From Chrysogorgia sp. JL179-B06 (taxonomy: Eukaryota > Cnidaria > Anthozoa > Scleralcyonacea > Chrysogorgiidae), in NCBI GenBank assembly GCA_035772405.1, contig JAYKKM010000428.1, forward strand, positions 4,052,001 to 4,116,000: a DNA stretch of 64,000 nt, written 5' to 3'. Position numbers and translations under genes: made by a program. The notes beneath the pieces were generated by a model. It did no database searches and had not been told where the DNA came from. It saw only the letters and a list, made by a program, of their open reading frames with translations. Each line of letters opens with the position of its first letter. The first letter of the stretch is position 1. Positions 56,561 through 64,000 of this stretch are shown here, in pieces.

Positions 56561-56637
56561 GTACACTGTATACAAATTACAATGTACTGTATATAAATTT
56601 ATTTGAGGTCAATTCATCTGATTGAAACAATACTTAC

Positions 56638-56702
56638 ACAAGTGAGTCATTAACTCTGTCGACAACTCAGGATGGTCCCATTGGGTTGTCTCAGTGTCAT
56701 GA
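56638..56702 (-). CDS. DMD: Dystrophin-like exon 3, WW domain second half
   Basis: The 65-bp exon encodes HDTETTQWDHPELSTELMTH followed by L. It has the second WW tryptophan in the WDHP block that is nearly unchanged in dystrophins. The acceptor is tattctag and the donor is GTAAGT. The first T completes the asparagine of exon 2 and the last T joins CT of exon 4 to give serine. The downstream residues begin the helix that links WW to the EF-hand module in the known dystrophin structure. Confidence 0.95.
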
Positions 56703-57263
56703 CTAGAATAAAAAAATCAATATCATACAAATGTTATATTCTTTTAAATACTAATTATTTAACAAACAGTGCTTGATATCATTAATTATATGGTGTGTAA
56801 TTATTGTGGAAATATTAAATTTTCCATCTGGTCACCAAGCACAGCTTTCAGACAATATATCAATAGTTTATAATTGACATCAGCTGTAATTATCATAATG
56901 CTTGCAGTGTTGACAGACTTATAGTTGCATTAATGGTTTCTAACAATTACAATGCTCATAGTGTTGTGACTTCCAAAAAAATAATTGCACTGACAAAACA
57001 ATATTTTCCAAAAATAGTATGATTAATACAGTATATGCAAGGATATTAAAATAAGTAACATGGAAGTGACATTTACTATTGCAGATATTAATTGCTACAA
57101 ATTAAAACAATGATGCTAACACTTGCAACGTTCAGCTACAGTGTGTATAATGTACAGTAAAACCATTAGCACTAAGAGTAAAATAATATTTATTCACTAA
57201 TTGTCATGTTAAATTTTAAAATAATTCTTATATGTATATCAAAATAATATAATAATGCAGTAC
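56703..57263. other. Intron between WW exons
   Basis: AT-rich single-copy-looking intron of 561 bp. No repeats or other exons recognised. Confidence 0.6.
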
Positions 57264-57324
57264 TTAATGTAATATGGAACTCCATTCAAAGTTTCAGCTC
57301 TTTGCCACCCTTTTGGGAGACCAA
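57264..57324 (-). CDS. DMD: Dystrophin-like exon 2, WW domain first half
   Basis: The 61-bp exon encodes GLPKGWQRAETLNGVPYYI, with the first WW tryptophan and the strand that holds the aromatic pair (YY). It is preceded by a pyrimidine-rich acceptor (ttttag) and followed by donor AA|GTACTG. Phase is 2 nt at the start and 2 nt at the end. The intron splits the domain just before the asparagine, at the point where the match to human dystrophin (VPYYIN) continues in exon 3. The WW domain of dystrophin binds the PPxY motif of beta-dystroglycan. Confidence 0.92.
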
Positions 57325-57487
57325 CTAAAATTACAAAGTGGTATATACTTGTAAGATACTTTAACATGAAGTACGTACTGTATAGTAGTATCATTAGTAC
57401 AGGGTAATACAGGCACTGTATAATACACTGTATTCATAATAAATGTAATATACTGTATTATTACCTACAGTACTGTATCCAGATTAG

Positions 57488-57701
57488 AATGGATTTATGA
57501 AATAAAAATAATTAACATCATACAAAGTAAGTGTGTTGCCGGTCTTGGGGTCCCTTGGGGCCCTATAGATTGGGTCTAAGCGCACTATAAATAGAGTTTA
57601 AGTGCACTGAATTCCTTACGTCAATGCAAAGCTCGTGGCATCTGACGGTTCTCCACTTCAGGGCTTACTCGTGTGCTGTTTGTCGTACACGATACTTCGT
57701 T
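57488..57701 (+). repeat. YR retroelement split repeat A1
   Basis: Starts AATGGATTTATGAAATAAAA and ends CGTACACGATACTTCGTT. Repeated in direct orientation 4 kb away as A2. Confidence 0.9.
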
Positions 57702-59279
57702 AAGTTCGTTGGACATTGACTTCGCTTCTCGAAGATATACAGTACCTGTACACTGCTTCCTGTGTTCAAACGGTTTCTGTCCAAGCCTACAAGCGTCAGA
57801 TGCTTCTGCAAAGCCTTCCACGACTTATTCGGTACAGATAAATTGCGAAACTCCTGCCTTGTATCGAGAAAATTCCCGTTCGTTTGTTTGGTCGTGGTCC
57901 ACTTGGCCGAAATGCTTGCAACGTTATTTGCCCAAATGGTTTTCCAGCTTAACCTCTTTAATTGAGACCCGCATCAGTCTGTCTTGTGGTTTGTACGCTA
58001 CCTTATCAATCAGGGTTTATTCTGTTGTAAACCGTTCGCTCTTATCGGTTGTGTTGCGAAGCGCCGTTTACGCTGCTTTATTGCCGTCTGTACTAAGCCA
58101 GCTTGTTTAGCTATATCTGGTTAAATTTATTTCTTGCATGATTGCTTGTCCATTGCTCTCTGCAGGATAGTTGTTTCACGGAGAACTTGGTTTGTTCGTA
58201 CATTGCTTGGTGCTCGCTGTCGATTTACCGATTATCTATAAGTGTCCTCGACATTCATCTTATCAGTTTTGTTGCGAAGCGCCGTTTACGCTACTTTATT
58301 GCCGTTTGTACTAAGCTAGCTTGTTTACAGTACCTATATATCTGGTTAAATTTATTGCTTGGATTGCTTGTCCGTTGCTCTCTACAGGATAGTTGTTTCT
58401 GGTGCTCGCTGCCTATTTACCTCTTATCTATAAGTGCCCGCGCCATTCATCCCACCTGGCACTGGCAGTTTGTTTGTTGTTTTGCGTAGGATGTTCTCCG
58501 CACTCCTTTCTATAACTTCGAACTGTTAAATATTTTCCTGATGTACAGTAGATCGCTTGTTTTTCCTTAGCTCGTATATTGTTGGTTATTATCTCATCGG
58601 TTAGTGGGCCCCGGGTTCTAGGGTTTTCTTTCAGCTCACCCCCTGATCTCCTGGTTGTTCCACGGTTGTTCTTTGTGTGCAAGTTGGTTATGTTTATGAT
58701 TCGCGCACCAATTGAAAGCGGGGAGTTAGGGTTAGGAAAACACTTAAGGCGGGAGGTTAGGATTAGGAAAACACTTAAGGCGGGGGTTAGGGTTAGGGGT
58801 TGGATTAGGGTTAGGGAGTCCACCTGCGAGTTCTTATGGACCATCTTGGGGTCTTGACTGACCATGGCGTCAACGACTCGCTTGGTCTAAGCTGGCCACA
58901 GCCCCATGAATGCTATCTGTTTATACTGGTACTACCTTACCTCCCGGTGTGGTCCTTGGGGCTGACTAGGGTTTATTAAGTTATTTAAACTTACAATCAC
59001 TTTCATCCGCACACACCTTCGTGGTCCGTGGTCAGACCCGTCGAATTATGATGGGGACCATGCATATATACAAGTATCCGATTTCCCCACTATTATCAGG
59101 TGCTGTCCATGGCAGGGTTCACCACCAGGTGATGCAAATTTGGTGTGTTCTATAAATCTGAATTGTTAGTGTTTTTGTGCGCTGATCCCTGGTACGGTCT
59201 ACCGCTCGTCCGTGGCATACTGCTAAATGCTACAACATAATTTATTAATTTGTATAGTTTTAATTGTTAGTATTCCATG
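57702..59279 (+). other. Non-coding leader region of the YR element
   Basis: Contains a direct duplication (58,057-58,169 and 58,272-58,397: GCGAAGCGCCGTTTACGCTG ... CAGGATAGTTGTTTC) and a telomere-like tract at 58,722-58,823 (GGGGGTTAGGGTTAGG with AAAACACTTAAGGC spacers). No domain recognised. Confidence 0.6.
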
Positions 59280-59720
59280 TGCCGCGGCACTTGACTTGTC
59301 TCAGATTGCCATTGCCTATGCCCCTGATGTGTCTCAGGTTACAATTGCTGCTACGCCGGATGTGTCCCGGGGTCTAATTTCTGCTGCACTTCGCGTGTTT
59401 TAGGTTCCAATTGCTGCTGGGCTTGTCCTGCCTTATGTCAAAATTACCACCACGCCTGGTGTGTCTCGGGGTGCCAATTGCCACATTGTGGTAACAACAC
59501 CTGACCAATTGCCATGCCACACCCTGGGGTGTATTAGCTCACAATTGCCGCCGCGTCGTATGTGTATCTCAAGTTGCACTCGCTGCTGTGTCTCAGATTA
59601 TAATGCAAATGCACCTCCTGGGTCTCATGTACATTTGCTGCGACACCTCATTTGTCTCAGATTACAATTGCCATGGCGCCTGATGTGTCTCAAGTTGCAA
59701 AGGTTGCTGCTCCGATGTGT
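59280..59720 (+). repeat. Degenerate tandem repeat, TGTGTCTCAGGTTACAATTG units
   Basis: About nine diverged units of roughly 45-50 bp, each with GTGTCTCAG and CAATTGC blocks, directly upstream of the recombinase region. Confidence 0.8.
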
Positions 59721-59779
59721 CTCACGCAGTTTGAGGCGCGACCTGGTGGATATCTGTTTTCTCAGGATTGGACCGGCGT

Positions 59780-60570
59780 CTCCTTCGTTTCTCTCTCGGT
59801 CTTCCCCTTCCGGATTGGGCGGTGTCGTCCGATGCAATATGTCCTGTTTCTCGGTAGCAACATGCATGGTGTTTGGTCAACATTCTCATCGCCTGTACGT
59901 CCCGGACGTCCGAGCTCATAGTGCACCTTCTGCAAAGTCTTACCCGCATGGCCGGTCTCCACCATGTTATTTTCGCCGCACTTCACATGCCCGGTAGGGT
60001 AACCAGCGTGGCTGACGTTTTATCTCGCTTTCGGTTGCATGAATATCGCTGCTCGACCGCGAGAGGTTCCGGACGGTTTTCTGTACAGCTTTTTGGTTAC
60101 CTTCGGGTCAGTGAGTTCGCTTGTTCGGACAACTTCGTCGCGTCTGGTACTGTAACTTCTCCGGCGCAGATATTGTCCCAGGCCTGTGGTCACTCACGGC
60201 TCTTCTTGAAGACATCGAAGACTTCCCCATTCCATCGAAGCTGTATAGTACTTGCAGGTCTGTCTAGGCAGCCTATCTGCTTGGTCGCCGTCCTTTCGCG
60301 CGTTATTGTCATCTCCGGTGCTCATCACCAGATCCTTTTTCCGTGATCTCCACCTCCGGGGCTGATCACGCGGTCCATTCTATTCCAGAGGTGTGTTAGG
60401 TACTGTAACTTTTCTCGTCTTGGCTGGCTTACCGCATCACCTCATTAACACACTTGGTCGTTGGTCCAGCGATTCCCCCCTTCGATATTCGTACTTCTCC
60501 ACCCGTAGTCCACGACGCATTTCCTGGCGACCTGGTCTACTGTACATCCTGCAGGTGTTGATGGGGTGAG
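59780..60570 (+). pseudogene. RNase H end and tyrosine recombinase of YR retroelement
   Basis: From about 59,860 the frame reads VNILIACTSRTSELIVHLLQ, HMPGRVTSVADVLSRFRLHE and LFGYLRVSEFA. These correspond to the RNase H end, the VADALSRF junction and recombinase box of DIRS-type elements. After a frame break at 60,346 it resumes with LAGLPHHLINTLGRWSSDS, the conserved recombinase C-terminal box before the catalytic tyrosine. The HxxR histidine region is changed (PFYSRG), and at least two frame breaks exist, so it is dead. The enzyme family integrates circular cDNA without an integrase. Confidence 0.78.
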
Positions 60571-60637
60571 AAAAACGCCTTTGGGCAGGATTTGTGCCTC
60601 GAATCCCTTCTCCAGCTTAGCCGAAGGGTGGTGTTGG

Positions 60638-61508
60638 AGAGGGTAATTCTTGGCAACATTGTAACAAGTTAGTTGGCGAGTTTAGGCTCGCCTGGGGCTG
60701 CTCTACCTATGAAACCGCTCCCATCTTAGTGGATCTCTAGGTCCTGTAAACGTAAAACACTTTCCAATAGAGCTACACCCTCCAAAGATTGAACTGGTTC
60801 AGGACACCATGCCCAATTAGCAGGGTTCGAATTAACGGTGTGCAATGTGCAATTTGTACATCCTCGTTTTGGCCCAAATAGTAAAAGTTGCACATCACTT
60901 TCCAAAACAATGTGCAGAAAAAAATGTATCAGTATTGAACACAAACAAATAGTTCTGACAGACTATCAGACTATCAGTTAAGTTAACAGTCCTATTTCCC
61001 AAAGGTGAAAAAATTGTGTGTATTTCCCGCAGCCACGCAAAAATTGCTATTAAAATTGTAAAGAAAAGCCATAATCGATTGACGATTGTCGTCGACGCCA
61101 TATTTTGCGTGTCTGGCTCTAAATTGCCCTGGGAACGAATCACTTTCCCGCACAGGCCCGCGCAATTTCCAGGAGCTGCCCGCGCAAAATGGCGGCTGAA
61201 TTTGATCTTTGTCGCGCATTTTAGTGATTTTATATAAAACTTTCCAATCTCTTAAACCAACAGGGGCAATGGCAACCGAAAGTATCTCATGCCAGCCTAG
61301 AATTCCCTTTGGAATTCAATTTTTTGCATACCATTATTTTTCTTATATTGAGAGGGCCCGCTTGGACATCATGTTTTCGGGGGGAAAATGCACATCGTTT
61401 TTACTCAACTAATTCGAACCCTGCCAATTAGGTGCGAATCCATACAGCATATGGTCAGGAATCGTAGGGTTATCAGGGGCACTATCCCAGACTCTTGCAT
61501 GGATGTTA
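60638..61508 (+). repeat. YR retroelement split repeat B1 (interrupted)
   Basis: Matches B2 from AGAGGGTAAT through GACACCATGCCCAATTAG and, after the hAT insertion, GAATCCATACAGCATATGGT to GATGTTAA. Confidence 0.88.
60821..61423. mobile_element. hAT-type element, 603 bp, with 8-bp TSD
   Basis: Termini CAGGGTTCGAATTA and complement; flanking CCAATTAG repeated exactly (60,813-60,820; 61,424-61,431). It splits B1, and removing it restores the match to B2. No transposase; frames inside are short. Confidence 0.95.
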
Positions 61509-61740
61509 AATGGATTTATGAAATAAAAATAATCAACATCATGCAAAGTACTGTAAGTGTGTTGCCGATCTTGTGGTCCCTTGGGGCCCTATAGATAGGG
61601 TCTAAGTGCACTATAAATAGGGTCTAAGTGCACTGAACCCTTAAGTCAATACTTTTAAGCTCGTCGCATCTGATGGTTCTCCACTCATGCAGGGCTTACT
61701 TGTGTGCTGTTCGTCGACACGTCGTACACGATACTTCGTT
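61509..61740 (+). repeat. YR retroelement split repeat A2
   Basis: Direct copy of A1 with small insertions. It follows B1 without a gap. Confidence 0.9.
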
Positions 61741-61779
61741 CCCTCACACGCAACCCTCATCTAACATACTGTAGCTCAT

Positions 61780-62400
61780 TATTGTGCTCCCTTGCTAATG
61801 GACTGTCCTCTTGGGGACTATTGTGCTACTGTACTTTGCTCTCGTACAGTCGTTTGGGACTATCCTTCAGTTATTGTGCTCGCACAGCAGTCGGGGGACT
61901 GTATGTTACTACTTTGCTTTTGCATATAGTCGGTGGGGGACTGCATTTGTGCTACTTTGCTTTCATACAGTACATGTTGCGTGCTGGCTAGCTGCTAGTG
62001 CTTGTGCGGGTCTGTAATGTGCAACACTGCCGTACAGTCATCGGGGGTCTGTATTTGTGCTCCCCTGATGTTGCACAGTCATGTGGGGGTCATCGGTCCG
62101 TACTGTGCAACACTGCTATACAGTCGTTGGGGTCTGTATTTGTGCTCCCCTGCTGTTGCACAGTTACAGTATGTGGTTTGTATTGTGCAATGCTAACTTA
62201 TCGTTACAGTCGTTGGGGGGTGTATTTGTGCTCCACTGCTGTTGCACAGTCATAAGGGGGGTCATCCGGTTCAACTGCTGCCCGCTGGCTAGCTGCAAGC
62301 ACTTGTGCAGATCCGTATACTCTGCAACGTTGCTTATCGTTCAGTCGGTGGGCGACTGTATTTGTGCCATGTTTTTGCTTGCATATTGTCGGCAGCAGTC
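61780..62400 (+). repeat. Degenerate tandem repeat in the YR element
   Basis: Units of about 80-90 bp with GTCGTTGGGG, CTGTATTTGTGCTCC and TGCTGTTGCACAGT blocks between A2 and B2. Confidence 0.8.
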
Positions 62401-62790
62401 AGTATTTGCTTTCGTCTGCGGGCTAACTTAATTTATGTTTGTCTCCTGTTCTGTTGCATGTGAATTTACTGTGTATATCTGGTCTGCTGCTCGCCTACTA
62501 ATCGGGTGATATTTTAATGTTAGTGTGTGAACAATCGCACCAGTAGAACTGGTCTTCTCCCCAGCTATTCTGGGTGCAAAATTAAATGTCCCAGTCATCT
62601 ACATCCTCTAGCTTGATGTTGATCTCACTGGTAGAGTCACTTCTTCTTATGTGGGTTTGGGATCAAGCCTCAAGGTCTGGTCTTGTTTGGTTCCCTGCAT
62701 GCATTGTTCAGGCGGTAGGGCTGTAGTAGGGGTAATTGGTTATTATACGGTAAATTTTTTCTCCATCTTTATGTGTGACAGTAGTTCTGG

Positions 62791-63288
62791 TCAGAGGGTA
62801 ATCCTCGGCATCATTGTAATTAAGTTAGTTGGGGAGTGTAGGCTTGCCTGGGTCTGCTCTTCTTTATGAGACCGCTCCCATTTTGGTGTATCTCTGGGTT
62901 CTGTAAACTGTTCCTCAGCTAAATAGCGTAAAACCCTCTCTAACAGAGCTACACCATCTAAAGATTGAATTGGTTCAGGACACCATGCCCAATTAGGTAA
63001 GGATCCATACAGCATATGGTCAGGAATTGCAGGGATATCAGGGTCACTATCCCAGACTCTTGCATGAATGTTAACTAACATTAATGCTGCCAAAGGCATT
63101 TAATTGTAACTAGTATAAATTGAAAATTTCATGCGGCTGATAAACCATACAGGCAGATGATGGTAAACTGATGTATAAATGTACCTAAATTCCATAGGCC
63201 TTAGCTTGTGATTATCCACTCTGGATAAATGCTGCTTATCTACCCAGGGGGCATCGATCTGATGGTTAATCATATTATTCTGTTCCAT
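62791..63288 (-). pseudogene. Unknown ORF over B2, one in-frame stop
   Basis: On the minus strand one frame from 63,288 runs 165 codons with a single TAA at 63,100-63,102. It contains QIDAPWVDKQHLSRVDNHKL, PDIPAIPDHMLYGSLPNWAW and CPEPIQSLDGVALLERVLRY. The B1 copy encodes a decayed version (NWAWCPEPVQSLEGVALLES). The composition looks coding, but the family is unknown. It could be an antisense gene of the element or a duplicated host exon. Confidence 0.35.
62793..63074 (+). repeat. YR retroelement split repeat B2
   Basis: Uninterrupted copy of B1, ending CATGAATGTTAA. Confidence 0.88.
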
Positions 63289-63555
63289 AAAAGCCTAAAA
63301 GGGCCATTATTACGTTCTAATTGGAATCCAAATTTGTCACAGTAGAGTATTATAAAAGGAAGTTAAAATATTGTAATATACTGCATTTATAATAATTATA
63401 GCTAGGAACAAGGAACTGAAAGGAGATATCTTATGTATAATATTTAAAGTTGCAGCAATATCACACTTTATAATAACTTTCGACCTTCGTATAATTTATC
63501 TATTGAAACAATAAAGATTCAGTTGTCGATAACAACGCTTACAGTAAGTACTCAC

Positions 63556-63577
63556 CTTGCCTTTCGTCTTCGATCAT
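63556..63577 (-). CDS. DMD: Dystrophin-like exon 1, candidate start codon
   Basis: The coding part reads MIEDERQ plus one base (G) and ends at a consensus donor (CAAG|GTGAGT). The leftover G joins the TT that opens exon 2, so the frame is kept. A stop codon (TAA) lies in the same frame about 30 bases upstream of the ATG, which favours this ATG as a true start. The layout resembles vertebrate Dp71, where a unique seven-residue first exon joins the WW/EF region. It could instead be an internal exon of a longer dystrophin; weak AG sites exist upstream. No transcription start is visible in sequence alone. Confidence 0.5.
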
Positions 63578-63953
63578 TGATAAATGTTCTTTTGAACTAA
63601 TTATTCCTTAGACTTTACAATAACTCAGTGAATAACATTGTATAAACCTCCAAAAATTGTTACCAAGGACGCCAAAATATCATCGGGCGGTCAAATGATC
63701 GGGCCCGGGAAATGAGTCTCGGAAAGATAGACCCCTATCGGAGAATATTGCTAGTCTGTCCTGTATGGTAGCGTACTTTTCCTTCCTTAGTTGAATCATA
63801 TTCCTGACGCATTTCAATTTTTATCACCCCACAAATTAGATTTTTTGTTCGTTCATTTGGCGTTTTTAAAATTTATTCCATCTACCCAGCCCTCCCTAAG
63901 AACAAAACACAAAACGTATCGTTTCCAGTCTAGCGCTCTTCCTTCCCGCCAAC
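63578..63953. promoter_or_regulatory. Possible bidirectional promoter region
   Basis: This lies between the candidate first exon of the dystrophin-like gene (minus) and a possible plus-strand start at 63,954. No TATA box is in a convincing position. The regulatory role is inferred only from the head-to-head layout. Confidence 0.25.
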
Positions 63954-64000
63954 ATGGCGGTTAGACCATACTTAAGCAGAGCTGAAGTATGGTTGGCTAG
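63954..64000 (+). CDS. Possible start of a divergent gene, cut by the window
   Basis: ATG in a good context (CCAACATGGCGG) opens MAVRPYLSRAEVWLA and stays open to the window end. The stretch also forms a small palindrome (ACCATACTT...AAGTATGGT), so it may be part of a foldback element instead. The family cannot be judged from 15 residues. Confidence 0.35.
   Translation, partial: MAVRPYLSRAEVWLA

Larger units (their letters stand above)
57488..63074 (+). mobile_element. DIRS/PAT/Ngaro-like YR retroelement with split direct repeats
   Basis: The order A1 (57,488-57,701), coding remnants, B1 (60,638-60,820 plus 61,424-61,508), A2 (61,509-61,740), B2 (62,793-63,074) is the split-direct-repeat layout known from PAT and Ngaro tyrosine-recombinase retroelements. 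The coding region retains an RNase H end and a tyrosine recombinase. Reverse transcriptase was not recognised. The space 57,702-59,720 and 61,741-62,792 holds tandem repeats instead. It lies in intron 1 of the dystrophin-like gene, antisense to it. An hAT MITE has inserted into B1. Confidence 0.72.

Overview
This is nuclear DNA of an invertebrate animal, most likely an early-branching marine metazoan such as a cnidarian (taxon inferred). The evidence is an AT-rich sequence, spliced genes with GT-AG introns, CR1-like, R2-like, jockey-like, Ty3 and DIRS-type retroelements, many foldback elements, and telomere-like TTAGGG tracts scattered inside the chromosome. There is no bacterial gene, operon or CRISPR array.

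The main gene lies on the minus strand and fills almost the whole window (about 63,577 down to 2,480). It is a dystrophin-family gene that I assembled from short exons, most of which are too small to stand out as ORFs. Sixteen exons were placed. In order they encode a short N-terminus (exon 1), a WW domain (exons 2-3), the dystrophin EF-hand module (exons 4-7), the first part of a ZZ zinc finger (exons 8-9), a linker (exons 10-13), the paired dystrophin coiled coil (exons 14-15) and a long C-terminal tail (exon 16). Every junction between placed neighbours keeps the reading frame. Three internal exons are missing from the model: one or more between 52,308 and 40,645, one between 40,566 and 30,052, and the end of the ZZ domain between 22,965 and 17,508. 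No spectrin repeats are seen, so this is either a short Dp71-like gene or the 3' half of a longer one. A possible divergent gene starts on the plus strand at 63,954.

The introns are packed with mobile DNA. From low to high coordinates: an R2-like LINE remnant (1-2,400, beyond the gene's 3' end); a decayed Ty3-like Pol (4,366-6,115); TTAA-flanked MITEs throughout; foldback elements, five of which have telomere-like cores; two minisatellites (15,745-16,375 and 18,384-19,003); hAT-type MITEs with target-site duplications (19,012 and 60,821); a 5S-rRNA-like SINE piece (24,480); a nearly full-length but frameshifted CR1-like LINE (32,222-36,957) nested in a TTAA MITE; a related pair of TIR elements (37,395 and 39,921); a 4.4-kb giant palindrome with a 6-bp target duplication (41,734-46,176); a jockey-like LINE fragment; inverted tRNA-like SINEs near 50,300-50,645; and a tyrosine-recombinase (DIRS/PAT/Ngaro-like) retroelement with split direct repeats (57,488-63,074) inside intron 1.

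The window is therefore one conserved cytoskeleton-to-membrane linker gene whose introns have expanded through repeated, often nested, insertion. Small plus-strand exon candidates at 19,784-19,943 and 49,667-49,935 may be nested genes or remnants.
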